From Clostridia bacterium (lineage in GTDB: Bacteria; Bacillota; Clostridia; Oscillospirales; CAG-272), in the NCBI GenBank assembly GCA_017938205.1, contig JAGBCA010000014.1, positions 1 through 64,000 of the forward strand: DNA of 64,000 nt, written 5' to 3'. Positions 44,754 through 53,487 of the stretch are shown piece after piece (the stretch's first letter is position 1; each line of letters begins with the position of its first letter). The position numbers were made by a program, and so were the translations under genes. The notes beneath the pieces were generated by a model. It ran no database searches, was not told the origin of the DNA, and was given only the letters and a program-made list of their open reading frames with translations.

Positions 44754-44808
44754 AGAACGATCCTTTCCGGCGGCGCTGTGCCGCACAAAGAAATTCCTTT
44801 ACGCTAAT

Positions 44809-44837
44809 ATTTTAGCACACATCTCTAAAAAAAGCAA
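44809..44837 (-). promoter_or_regulatory. Promoter of the two-component operon
   Basis: On the minus strand TTGCTT (44837-44832), 17 bases, TAAAAT (44814-44809). Confidence 0.75.
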
Positions 44838-44845
44838 TTCCCCGC

Positions 44846-46369
44846 CTACATTAAAGGCGAAAAGATACGCAGAAGATCTCCGAGAAGGCGGCGAAGGATC
44901 CCTCCTCTGCACTCCTGTGCGCCGATCTCGCGGCTGATCGAAAGAATGCGTGCAAAATCCTCCTCCAAGGCAGCGGCGGTCTTTGCATCATAAACCACCG
45001 CACCGCATTCAAAATGGTAATAGAGGCTTCTGTAATCAAAATTGGTCGTTCCGACGATAGAGAGGCTCGTGTCCGCTACGAGAGTTTTGGAATGGATGAA
45101 GCCCTCCGAGTATTCATATATACGAACACCGCCCGCCGTCAGCTCTCTGTAATACGAGCGCGTTGCCATATGAACGAGCCGCTTGTCCGCGATATGCGGC
45201 GTTACGATGCGCACGTCCACGCCGCTTTTGGCGGCATTCACGAGAGCGTTTACCATTGCATCGTCCACGATAAAATACGGCGTTGTGATATATAGACTTT
45301 TCCTTGCAGCAGAGATGGCAGCGAGGTATACCCCTTCCCCAACGGCAGACTCATCCAAGGGACTGTCTGCATAGGGCTGAACGAAGGCTCCTTGTGCCGT
45401 GGGAGTCACTGTGCTATGAGAAAAATAAGGCGTTGCATCCTCCGCCTTGCCGCGGCAGAGACAAAAATTCTCCATGAAGATCGCCGCAAAGGCTTGCGCA
45501 CCCTTTCCGACGAGGCGAACAGCAGCATCCTTCCAATGTCCAAAGCGATCCACGGCGTTGATATATTCATCCGCAAGATTTGCGCCGCCCGTGAAGGCGA
45601 TCTCCCCGTCGATCACGGCGATCTTGCGGTGGTCACGGTGATTATGCAAAGAGGTGAGAAGCGGACGGAAGGGATTAAAAACCTCGCATTCGATTTCCTC
45701 CTGCTCCATTTGCTTTGCAAAATCCGCAGGCAAGCGCAAAAAGCAGCCCACATCATCGTAGATCATACGCACCTTTACACCCGCGGCGGCTTTTTCTCTG
45801 AGGATCTCGTGCACCTGCTCCCACATGACACCGTCCTCAACGATAAAATACTCAAGGAAGATATAGCGGCGCGCAGAGGAAAGCGCCTCGGTGAGCGCCT
45901 CCAGCATCGCCTCTCCGGACGGAAGATAGGTAACCTCGGTGCGGTCATACACCGGATATTTCTCCGCACAGGCAAGATAACGCAAAAGGCGCGTATGCTC
46001 GGGGTGGGTACGCTCGGCGTTGGCAAGCGTATCGGGCGAGGGCGGCAGCTCGATATGCCCCGTCAGCCCCTTGACACCGCGGCGGATAAAGCGCGGGGAT
46101 GCGCCGAGATGAAAGGTGAAATAGAAAAGTCCGCCGAATACGGGAAAGGCAAGGCACAAAACGATCCAAGGAAGGATCGCGATGCGCTTGTCCCGCTTCA
46201 AAACGATATGCACGATCACAGCGGCGGAAAGCACCCACATGGCAAATCCGATCCAGGGCGTTTTTGCCCACTGCGTCACGAGCAAGGCAAGAAACGCGAT
46301 CTGCAAGAGGATCATGAACGCTACGATGACTCGCCGATGAAAAAGGCGAAAAAGCCAACGTTTCTTCAT
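44846..46369 (-). CDS. cls: Cardiolipin synthase (phospholipase D family)
   Basis: 507 residues from the ATG at 46369 with AAGGAGAAA upstream; the frame extends to 46465 without a ribosome site. Two N-terminal helices (MILLQIAFLALLV and AVIVHIVL) anchor it in the membrane. Two HKD motifs are intact: HRKIAVID in the first half and HSKTLVAD in the second, each with a following Gly/Asn segment (GGANLADEY, GTTNFDYRS). It condenses two phosphatidylglycerols to cardiolipin. Confidence 0.94.
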   Translation of the reverse strand: MKKRWLFRLFHRRVIVAFMILLQIAFLALLVTQWAKTPWIGFAMWVLSAAVIVHIVLKRDKRIAILPWIVLCLAFPVFGGLFYFTFHLGASPRFIRRGVKGLTGHIELPPSPDTLANAERTHPEHTRLLRYLACAEKYPVYDRTEVTYLPSGEAMLEALTEALSSARRYIFLEYFIVEDGVMWEQVHEILREKAAAGVKVRMIYDDVGCFLRLPADFAKQMEQEEIECEVFNPFRPLLTSLHNHRDHRKIAVIDGEIAFTGGANLADEYINAVDRFGHWKDAAVRLVGKGAQAFAAIFMENFCLCRGKAEDATPYFSHSTVTPTAQGAFVQPYADSPLDESAVGEGVYLAAISAARKSLYITTPYFIVDDAMVNALVNAAKSGVDVRIVTPHIADKRLVHMATRSYYRELTAGGVRIYEYSEGFIHSKTLVADTSLSIVGTTNFDYRSLYYHFECGAVVYDAKTAAALEEDFARILSISREIGAQECRGGILRRLLGDLLRIFSPLM

Positions 46370-46499
46370 TTTTCCGATTTCTCCTTTTGGTTTTTTCTTT
46401 ATTTTATCAGTTAAGTGTAAACTGTATATAAACGAAGAGAAAAAAATTACGTGCACACGCATCAAAATATGCGAAAAACGAGGCTTTTTCGATTTTTGA

Positions 46500-46528
46500 T
46501 TGACTTTTTCGTATTTTTTTAGTAAAAT
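46500..46528 (+). promoter_or_regulatory. Promoter of the amino-sugar operon
   Basis: TTGACT (46500-46505), 17 bases, TAAAAT (46523-46528). The ~125-base leader contains AATCGATT, a perfect 8-base palindrome near 46574, which could be an operator; this is weak. Confidence 0.75.
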
Positions 46529-46658
46529 CTAAGGTGTGGCAATATCCACTCTACAAAAAGTTATTTTTGTTAATCGATTGGTTAGGATTGGATATTTCTT
46601 TCTGCAAAAATACCCTTTATAATAATATCAAAGGAGTCCCGAAAAGGAGATACATACC

Positions 46659-47417
46659 ATGAAATGCTTTACAAAGGACAAATTATCCGTTAAGATCTTT
46701 GAAAACCGCGATCTGATGGGCGCTGACGCCGCAAGGGACGTTGCCGCCTGCATCCGCGCGCTCCTCAAGGAAAAGGACGAGATCAATATGATCTTCGCCG
46801 CCGCGCCCTCGCAAAACGATCTGCTTGCACATCTTTGCGAGGAGGAGGGCATCGATTGGGGGCGCATCAACGCGTTCCACATGGACGAATATATTGGGCT
46901 TGATCCCAACGCTCCCCAGTGCTTCTCCAATTTCCTTAAGAGAGGCATTTTCGACAAGAAGCCCTTCGGCTCCGTGAACCTCATCAATGCAGGTGCACAG
47001 AAGGATGCGGAGATCGAGCGTTATGCCGCCCTCCTCAAGGCACATCCGATCGACATCGTTTGCATGGGTATCGGCGAGAACGGACACATTGCATTCAACG
47101 ATCCGCACGTGGCAGACTTTAACGATCCCGCGCTTGTGAAGGCGGTCTCGCTGGACGAGAAATGCAGACAGCAGCAGGTCAACGACGGATGCTTTGCGAA
47201 GATCGACGACGTGCCGAGATACGCTATGACCTTGACCGTGCCGATGCTGATGAGCGCAACCTATAAGTTCTGCGTTGTTCCCGCACCCACGAAGGCTTGG
47301 GCCGTGAACGAGACCGTGAACGGCGAGATCGGCGAGGCCTGCCCCGCTACCGTTATGCGCGTGAGCGACAACTGCACGCTTTACTGCGATGCGGACAGCA
47401 GTGCACTTCTGAAATAA
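46659..47417 (+). CDS. nagB: Glucosamine-6-phosphate deaminase
   Basis: 252 residues. It converts GlcN-6-P to fructose-6-P and ammonia. FHMDEYIGL carries the active-site Asp76, and GIGENGHIAFNDP carries His143. The E. coli Asp141 and Glu148 positions are Asn141 and Asp148 here; Asn at the first is common in Firmicutes, the Asp is a mild change. First gene of a five-gene run with nagA, separated by two extra genes. Confidence 0.92.
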   Translation: MKCFTKDKLSVKIFENRDLMGADAARDVAACIRALLKEKDEINMIFAAAPSQNDLLAHLCEEEGIDWGRINAFHMDEYIGLDPNAPQCFSNFLKRGIFDKKPFGSVNLINAGAQKDAEIERYAALLKAHPIDIVCMGIGENGHIAFNDPHVADFNDPALVKAVSLDEKCRQQQVNDGCFAKIDDVPRYAMTLTVPMLMSATYKFCVVPAPTKAWAVNETVNGEIGEACPATVMRVSDNCTLYCDADSSALLK

Positions 47418-47429
47418 AAGGAGAAATTT

Positions 47430-48275
47430 ATGCGTTTAGGCGTTATCACAGACGAGGTTTCTCAAGATTTTGAGGTTGCCCTCGATTTTGCAAAGACCTA
47501 TGGGCTTGACTGCGTGGAGCTGCGCTCCGCTTATGAAAAAGGGCCTTTTGATTACACGGAGAAGGATATTTTACATATCAAAGCACTCTCCGATCGCTAC
47601 GGCATTCCCGTAACGGCGATCTCCTCCCCTATGTTCAAGTGCGAATATTCCGAGGAAAATATAAGGCTTCACACCGAGAAATTCAGGGCGCTTCTTTCCT
47701 TTGCAAAAATTCTCGGCGCAAAGAAGATCCGCTGCTTTGACTTTCTGAAAAACGAGAGCGTGACACGCGAGATGATCCGCGATGCTTATGCCGAGGCTTA
47801 TGCTGCGGCGGAGGCGGCCGGTGTGACGATCCTGATCGAATCCGAGCCGACGACCAACAGCACCTGCTGCGCTGACATTGCAGAGCTCGTGCGCTGTGTG
47901 GATCGCCCGTATTTCAAGGCGCTTTACGATCCCGGCAACAACATCTACGCGACCGACGAGATCCCCTACCCCAATGGCTATCTTGCCATCCTTGATATGC
48001 TTGCACACGTGCATATCAAGGATGCAAGACGCGAGGGCGGCGAAACGGTTGCCACCGCGGTCGGCGAGGGGGCGGTGGATTATCCTGCACTTTTTGCGGA
48101 GCTTACGCGCATCGGCTACGATGGAGATATTATGCTCGAAACACATTACCGCATGGAGGGCGGCATTGACGATGCAACCCTCAAAAACCCCAAGGGTTCT
48201 GCCATTTCGGACGGCGGATATGCCCCCAGCTGTCTTTGCATGGAAAATCTTTTAAAGCTTCTTGGAAGAGAATAA
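47430..48275 (+). CDS. Sugar-phosphate isomerase/epimerase-like TIM barrel
   Basis: 281 residues; AAAGGAG precedes the ATG. The xylose-isomerase-like barrel shows IPVTAISSPMFKCEYSEEN, VTILIESEPTTNSTCCADIAEL with a metal-binding Glu, YFKALYDPGNN, LAHVHIKDARREGG with His and Lys-Asp, and GDIMLETHYRM. That metal-ligand pattern (E, D, H, E) is complete, so an active isomerase or epimerase is likely. Substrate unknown; location between nagB and nagA suggests a keto-sugar or amino-sugar derivative. Confidence 0.82.
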   Translation: MRLGVITDEVSQDFEVALDFAKTYGLDCVELRSAYEKGPFDYTEKDILHIKALSDRYGIPVTAISSPMFKCEYSEENIRLHTEKFRALLSFAKILGAKKIRCFDFLKNESVTREMIRDAYAEAYAAAEAAGVTILIESEPTTNSTCCADIAELVRCVDRPYFKALYDPGNNIYATDEIPYPNGYLAILDMLAHVHIKDARREGGETVATAVGEGAVDYPALFAELTRIGYDGDIMLETHYRMEGGIDDATLKNPKGSAISDGGYAPSCLCMENLLKLLGRE

Positions 48276-48288
48276 AGGAGATATTACG

Positions 48289-49182
48289 ATGATCAAGATT
48301 GCAATTTTAGGAATTGAAAACAGCCACGCATGGAGCTTTGCCTCCGCACTCGCCCCCAAGGAGGGAGAGAAACAGTTCCCTGATTTTGAGCTGATCGGCT
48401 TCTACGGCGAAAACGGCCGTGAGGACGTGGAGCGCGGAAAGATGAAGCTTGCAGAGGTTTGCACCTGCACGCGCTATGCCGATCATTACAATGATTTTCT
48501 TGGTGAAGCCGATGCCGTTATGGTAACTGCTCGCCACGGTGCGAACCATCTTAAGTACGCAAAAAAATATCTTGAGGCCGGCATTCCCGTTTGGCTTGAC
48601 AAGCCCATCACGGCATCCGTTGAGGATTTTGTCGAGGTGGCAAGACTTGTCAAGAAGTATGGCAGTACCGTGACGGGCGGCTCGACGCTTTATTACACAA
48701 GCGGCATTACCGAAGCAAAGAAATTCATGCAAGAGAATCCCGATTTTGCCATTGGAGGTGCGGTGAGCGCACCCGTGAATATGGTGAATGATTACGGCAA
48801 TTTCTGGTTTTATTCCCAGCACCTTGCGGAAATGATGCTTTCCGTTTTCGGAACAGATGTGAAATCTGTGATTGCGGTGAAGAACGCTGACAGCGTTTGT
48901 GCAATCTATAAGTATGAAAAATTCACTGTCAACGCATTTTACGGCGGCGACTACGCCATAACCATCTACGGCAAAGATCAGAAGAGCTTTGCACCCGGGG
49001 TGGATCTTAGCGACATAAACATAAAATATAACGCCGAGCTCGTTCCCTTCCTGGATGCGATCAAGACCGGCAAGGTGGACAGAACTCTGGATTATCTCAA
49101 ATATCCCGTGGCACTCATTGACGCTACTATTCGCGCCTTCACCGAGGGTGGGGAGATCGACATCGTTGTTCCCGAAATTTAA
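48289..49182 (+). CDS. Gfo/Idh/MocA-family oxidoreductase
   Basis: 297 residues from the ATG at 48289 (AAAGGAG upstream). The N-terminus IKIAILGIENSHAWSFASAL is a Rossmann strand-loop with IENSH in place of the classic GxGxxG glycine loop. GIPVWLDKPITASVEDF holds the family DKP motif. The C-terminal part is shorter than usual. The His in ENSHAW is typical of a clade with unusual cofactor handling. Likely a dehydrogenase for a sugar in the amino-sugar operon; substrate unknown. Confidence 0.8.
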   Translation: MIKIAILGIENSHAWSFASALAPKEGEKQFPDFELIGFYGENGREDVERGKMKLAEVCTCTRYADHYNDFLGEADAVMVTARHGANHLKYAKKYLEAGIPVWLDKPITASVEDFVEVARLVKKYGSTVTGGSTLYYTSGITEAKKFMQENPDFAIGGAVSAPVNMVNDYGNFWFYSQHLAEMMLSVFGTDVKSVIAVKNADSVCAIYKYEKFTVNAFYGGDYAITIYGKDQKSFAPGVDLSDINIKYNAELVPFLDAIKTGKVDRTLDYLKYPVALIDATIRAFTEGGEIDIVVPEI

Positions 49183-49202
49183 CTTCCTAAAGAGGTAAGA
49201 TC

Positions 49203-50381
49203 ATGGTCTACGCAATTCAAAACGGAAAAATCATTGCAAAAGATAAGATCCTTGAGGGCTACACGCTCTATTTCGAGGGTGAGAAGATCCTTGCGATCAC
49301 GAAGGATGCCTTGAAGGCTGACGAGGTGATCGATGCAAAGGGACTCTTCGTTTCTCCCGGCTTTGTTGACACGCATACGCACGGTGCGGCGGGCTTTGAC
49401 TTCCTTGACGGAACGGAGGAGGCCTTCCTGACTGCGACCGCCTTTCAGGCAAAGCACGGCGCAACCACCGTGCTCCCTACGATTACATCCGCAAACCTTG
49501 ACGATATGAGCCGCGCGCTGAAGGCTTACGAGCGCGTGAAGGACTCCAAAACACACGGCGCGCATATGCCCGGCGTGCATTTAGAGGGTCCCTACTTCGC
49601 GGCTGCGCAGGCGGGCGCACAGGATCCCAAATATCTGCGTGATTTCACGCCCGAGGAATACAACGCCGTTTTTGCGCTTTCAAAGAATATTCTGCGCTGG
49701 TCTGCCGCACCCGAGCTTGCGGGGGCAGAGGAATTTGCGCGTGTAGCGATCCAGAACGGCTGTTTGCCCTGCATCGGACACAGCGATGCAGAGGACAAGG
49801 AGGTGCGCGATGCCTTCGAATGGGGCTTTACGCATATCACGCATTTTTACAGCGGTTGCAGCATGGTACACAGAAAAAATGCGTATCGCTATACGGGCGT
49901 TGTGGAGGAGGGCTATCTCAACGACGGCATGACCGTTGAGATCATTGCGGACGGATGCCATCTGCCCGCTTCCCTGCTAAAGCTGATCTGCAAGGTCAAG
50001 GGCACGGATAACGTTTGCCTTGTGACCGACTCGATGCGTGCAGCAGGTATGCCCGAAGGTCCTTCCATCATCGGCAGCGCCGAGAATGGCATGGCCATTG
50101 TAATCGAGGATGGCGTTGCAAAGCTTCCCGACCGCTCGGCCTTTGCAGGCAGCGTTGCCACGTCGGACAGACTCGTGCGCAATATGGTACAGCTTGCCGA
50201 GCTTCCCCTGACCGAGGCGGTGAAGATGGCGGCAACCACACCTGCACGCATTTTCGGTCTTACGGGCATCGGCGAGCTGAAGCCCGGCTACGATGCGGAT
50301 ATTCTGCTATTTAACGAAAATATCGATATTGAGATGACCTTTGTAAAAGGTAACTGCGTTTTTTCGCGGAACGAAAAATGA
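49203..50381 (+). CDS. nagA: N-acetylglucosamine-6-phosphate deacetylase
   Basis: 392 residues. It removes acetate from GlcNAc-6-P for NagB. Metal and active-site motifs: GFVDTHTHG (His58, His60), MPGVHLEGPYF with Glu, CIGHSDA, THFYSGCS, and the catalytic Asp in LVTDSMRAAGMPEG. Length and order are standard. The stop overlaps the following AraC start by 4 bases. Confidence 0.94.
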   Translation: MVYAIQNGKIIAKDKILEGYTLYFEGEKILAITKDALKADEVIDAKGLFVSPGFVDTHTHGAAGFDFLDGTEEAFLTATAFQAKHGATTVLPTITSANLDDMSRALKAYERVKDSKTHGAHMPGVHLEGPYFAAAQAGAQDPKYLRDFTPEEYNAVFALSKNILRWSAAPELAGAEEFARVAIQNGCLPCIGHSDAEDKEVRDAFEWGFTHITHFYSGCSMVHRKNAYRYTGVVEEGYLNDGMTVEIIADGCHLPASLLKLICKVKGTDNVCLVTDSMRAAGMPEGPSIIGSAENGMAIVIEDGVAKLPDRSAFAGSVATSDRLVRNMVQLAELPLTEAVKMAATTPARIFGLTGIGELKPGYDADILLFNENIDIEMTFVKGNCVFSRNEK

Positions 50382-51193
50382 CAAAGACACAGCCCTCGGA
50401 TGCGCGCGGCATCGTTGTTTTTCATAACAAAAACACGCTTCCCTATATTGCCGTGCCGCATCTGCACAGCGAATATGAGATCTGCTATAATATTGAAGGC
50501 GGAAAGGGCTTTCTCGTTGGCGGAGAATTTTATAAGCTCGGACGGCGCGATCTGATCCTGATCCCCAAGGTGGTGGCACACAAGGTGCTCGTTTCTCCCC
50601 ATGCGGAATACGAGCGGATCATCATCAACATAGGCGATGATTCGCTCACCCGCCTGCGCGAACTGAAAAAAGACGGAAATATATCCGATTTTCTCACCGG
50701 GTGCGAGCATCCGAGAATGGTAACGCTTAACAAAGAGCAGCACGAGCGATTGCTTGCGCTGATCGAAGACTACGGGATCGAAAACGGTGCAGAAGCGGTG
50801 CTATGCAAGCTGCTTGCCTTTCTGCGGGATACGCTTTCGCATTCAAAGCCTGCGGGACGGATGGAAAATGACGATCTTTCCTATGCTGACCGCGTTTTCT
50901 CGGTTATCGAAAGAAGCTTTGCGACCGTGACCGTTTCGCAGATCGCGGAGCAGCTTTACCTCAACGAGGATCATATCTGCCGTGTTTTCAAGAAGGAGAC
51001 CGGCGTTACGATCAAGCATTATCTGACGAGGCGTAAGCTTGCGGAGGCCAAGAAATATCTGTATCTCGGACACAATGTACGGGAGGCGGGTACACTTTCG
51101 GGCTTTCACGATTATGCGAATTTTATTCGCACCTTTAAAAAATACGAGGGCTACAGCCCCGGAAATATGGAGGGGCTGGAAAAGCCGATCTAA
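50378..51193 (+). CDS. AraC-family regulator of the amino-sugar operon
   Basis: 271 residues. A cupin-like N-terminal part (HLHSEYEICYNIEGGKGFLVGGEFY) is followed by a double helix-turn-helix from about 170: VTVSQIAEQLYLNEDHICRVFKKE and REAGTLSGFHDYANFIRTFKKYEG. Its ATG overlaps the nagA stop, so it is made with the operon it probably controls. Confidence 0.9.
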   Translation: MTKTQPSDARGIVVFHNKNTLPYIAVPHLHSEYEICYNIEGGKGFLVGGEFYKLGRRDLILIPKVVAHKVLVSPHAEYERIIINIGDDSLTRLRELKKDGNISDFLTGCEHPRMVTLNKEQHERLLALIEDYGIENGAEAVLCKLLAFLRDTLSHSKPAGRMENDDLSYADRVFSVIERSFATVTVSQIAEQLYLNEDHICRVFKKETGVTIKHYLTRRKLAEAKKYLYLGHNVREAGTLSGFHDYANFIRTFKKYEGYSPGNMEGLEKPI

Positions 51194-51206
51194 TTCGGCT
51201 TTTTCA
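51180..51206 (+). terminator. Terminator at the end of the amino-sugar operon
   Basis: AAAAAGCCGA and TCGGCTTTTT pair around a 6-base loop; the loop contains the AraC stop codon. Confidence 0.8.
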
Positions 51207-51232
51207 CCTTTTTTTGCTTTTTAAGGAATACT

Positions 51233-52228
51233 ATGATATACAGGACACCGAAATATACGAAATCCTTCCAATGCACGGCAGACAAATGCCGCGACAGCTG
51301 CTGCATCGGTTGGGAGATCACCGTGGATGCAAGAACGCTTGCAAAATACAAGAGAATGCGCGGCGCACTCGGAGAGGATATAAGGAAAAGCCTTTCGCCC
51401 GACGGGTGCTTTTTGCTCGGAGAGAATATGCGATGCCCGCACCTGCTTAAAAACGGGCTTTGCCGCATCATCTGCGAAAAGGGAGATGCGGCACTTTGCG
51501 ACATTTGCCGCGAGCATCCGAGATTTTATAATTATTATGGCGATCTTTGCGAATGGGGCGTTGGGCTTGCCTGTGAGAGCGCGGCGCAGCTGATCCTCTC
51601 GGCAAAGGCGCCGCTTGCCTTCGAAGAGGAGGAAAAAGAGGGGGAGGTCGAGGACTGCGACGAGGCGCTCCTTTCCCTGCTTTTCTCGGAGAGAGAGAAA
51701 ATGCTTGCGTTTGCTTTGGATGAAAAACGCGGCCTTTCGGAAAAGCTCTTTATTCTTGAATCATGGGCGGAAGATCTGCAGGAATTTATTGATAATGCGG
51801 ATATATGCAAAGAATTGTTTGTATTTTGTGCAGAAAATCAAGATATTCAGTCATTTTTCACCGAAGATAGATTTGCAAAATATAGAAAAATCATTTTATC
51901 GCTTGAGCCGCTTTCAGAGCTTTGGACGGCACGGTGCGAGAACGTTTCTTTGCCGATCCATACAGACGAAAACGGCGCGATCTTTTCACGCCTTTTGGCA
52001 TATTTTATTTTCCGATATTTCCTATCCTCCGCGATGGAGGGAGATTGCACGGCGGGCATGGGGCTTGCTCTCTTCTCTGCCGCGTGGATCTTGGCGATTT
52101 GCGAAAGCGAGGGACGGACAACTCTCGAAGGGATCGCGGAGGCGGCGAAGGATTTTTCCAAGGAAGCAGAATACAGCGAAGACAACCGCGATGCGGTATT
52201 AGAGGCCTTTTCTGCGTTCAACGGATAG
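51233..52228 (+). CDS. FliB-like flagellin lysine-N-methylase family protein
   Basis: 331 residues. It is Cys-rich near the N-terminus: Cys14, Cys19, Cys23 and Cys24 in FQCTADKCRDSCCIGW, then CPHLLKNGLCRIICEKGDAALCDICREHPRFYN in segments, which is the signature of the FliB family. In Salmonella FliB methylates flagellin lysines; clostridial homologues are often found without flagella. No flagellar gene lies in the window. The region 770-1000 of the gene is locally AT-rich. AAGGAA precedes the ATG. Confidence 0.82.
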   Translation: MIYRTPKYTKSFQCTADKCRDSCCIGWEITVDARTLAKYKRMRGALGEDIRKSLSPDGCFLLGENMRCPHLLKNGLCRIICEKGDAALCDICREHPRFYNYYGDLCEWGVGLACESAAQLILSAKAPLAFEEEEKEGEVEDCDEALLSLLFSEREKMLAFALDEKRGLSEKLFILESWAEDLQEFIDNADICKELFVFCAENQDIQSFFTEDRFAKYRKIILSLEPLSELWTARCENVSLPIHTDENGAIFSRLLAYFIFRYFLSSAMEGDCTAGMGLALFSAAWILAICESEGRTTLEGIAEAAKDFSKEAEYSEDNRDAVLEAFSAFNG

Positions 52229-52260
52229 AATTTTTGGGTAAGAAAAACGCCGTTTTTCCC

Positions 52261-52289
52261 TTTACATTTTGATAGCTTTATGGTATACT
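52261..52289 (+). promoter_or_regulatory. Promoter of the amidotransferase-like gene
   Basis: TTTACA (52261-52266), 17 bases, TATACT (52284-52289) with a TGG extension before the -10. Confidence 0.8.
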
Positions 52290-52320
52290 GTGGTATAAAA
52301 ACGATCGGTGAGGTATCTTT

Positions 52321-53400
52321 ATGTGTAATATTGCGGGATATATTGGGAAAAAGCAAGCCGCGCCCATTCTGCTGGATATGATCCGCCGCCAGGAGCATTA
52401 CGACGGAAGCGCCGGCACGGGCATTGCAACCGTGCATAACGGCATTCTTTACTCTGCGAAAGTTGTTGGTGACGTGGAAACGCTGATCCGCGAGACCGAT
52501 GCTCTTAACTTTCCCGGCACGATTGGTATTGCGCACTCCCGTCCCGGCGGAAATATTCAGTGCCAGATGCATCCTTTTTTGGATTTTTCAAAGTCGCTTG
52601 CCCTAGTGGCAAACGGCACGTTTGCCACCACGAATACGGACGAATATAAGGCGATCACGCAAAAAATCATGCATGGGCATTATTATGAAGGAAGGATCCC
52701 TGACAGTGCCGTTCCCGGCAATGATCCAAATGCGCTATTTTCCCTTCCCGACGGCTCGGGCTATCACGGCACGCATTCCTATGCGATCCGCGTTGGCGAT
52801 TTTATGAGAGAGGGTGCCTCGATCTGCGAAGCAATGGCTAAGGCCTTTACCGAGCGGCCGAACGGCATTGTTTCCATTGCGCTTTCCAAAAACGAGCCCG
52901 ACACCATTGCGATCGCAAAGATGGACCGTCCGATGAGCGTTGGCCTCATTGGCGATGAGACCTACATTGCGACTACGCAATTCGGTTTTCCCGAGGATAT
53001 GCGCTTCGACACCGTGTTCCGCACACCCGAATGCACCGTTTGTGCCGTGAAGGCAGGCGAGCTGACGATCACGCGCCATCGCATCGGAAATATGCACATG
53101 GAGCTGATTACCGCCGACATCTACAAGAAGGCTTACGATCTGACGGAAAGCTACCTCAAGGGGCAAAAGGACGATCCAAAGAACCTTTGGGATCTCGAAA
53201 AAATGTACGAGACCGAATGGCGGCACATCTGGCGCGAGATCAACTCCGATTGCGTTTTCTACAAAGAGGACAGACTCTTTAAGCCCTACGCGGAGCTTTC
53301 CTATATGGTGCTCTTCGGTATGCATCAAGAGGGCAAGCTCAAAAAGGTGATGAAAAAACGCGCAGACAAGTATGATATGTGGTATTTTTATCTGGATTGA
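52321..53400 (+). CDS. Stand-alone class II glutamine amidotransferase-like protein
   Basis: 359 residues. MCNIAGYIGKKQAAPILLDM puts the Ntn-hydrolase nucleophile Cys at position 2, as in GlmS and PurF. IGIAHSRPGG and LVANGTFATTN match the glutamine-binding Arg and the oxyanion Asn-Gly. A GlmS chain would continue with two SIS sugar-isomerase domains; instead residues from about 240 form an unrelated ~120-residue tail rich in aromatic and charged residues (WDLEKMYETEWRHIWREI). It may make ammonia for a partner enzyme or be a glutaminase. Single-gene unit. Confidence 0.8.
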   Translation: MCNIAGYIGKKQAAPILLDMIRRQEHYDGSAGTGIATVHNGILYSAKVVGDVETLIRETDALNFPGTIGIAHSRPGGNIQCQMHPFLDFSKSLALVANGTFATTNTDEYKAITQKIMHGHYYEGRIPDSAVPGNDPNALFSLPDGSGYHGTHSYAIRVGDFMREGASICEAMAKAFTERPNGIVSIALSKNEPDTIAIAKMDRPMSVGLIGDETYIATTQFGFPEDMRFDTVFRTPECTVCAVKAGELTITRHRIGNMHMELITADIYKKAYDLTESYLKGQKDDPKNLWDLEKMYETEWRHIWREINSDCVFYKEDRLFKPYAELSYMVLFGMHQEGKLKKVMKKRADKYDMWYFYLD

Positions 53401-53416
53401 CTTTTATATTTAGACG

Positions 53417-53456
53417 AAAACAAGGCAATGCGCCACGGCGCATTGCCTTGTTTTTA
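53417..53456. terminator. Bidirectional terminator after the amidotransferase-like gene
   Basis: CAAGGCAATGCGC pairs with GCGCATTGCCTTG around a 4-base loop, flanked by A-rich and T-rich ends. Confidence 0.9.
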
Positions 53457-53464
53457 CTTATGGT

Positions 53465-53486
53465 CGGACAGTCGAGGACGCCTGTC
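53465..53486. repeat. Small palindrome GGACAG / CTGTCC
   Basis: GGACAG-TCGAGGACGC-CTGTCC forms a short hairpin between two convergent genes. Only one copy is in the window; it looks like a dispersed intergenic element. Confidence 0.4.
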
Positions 53487-53487
53487 C

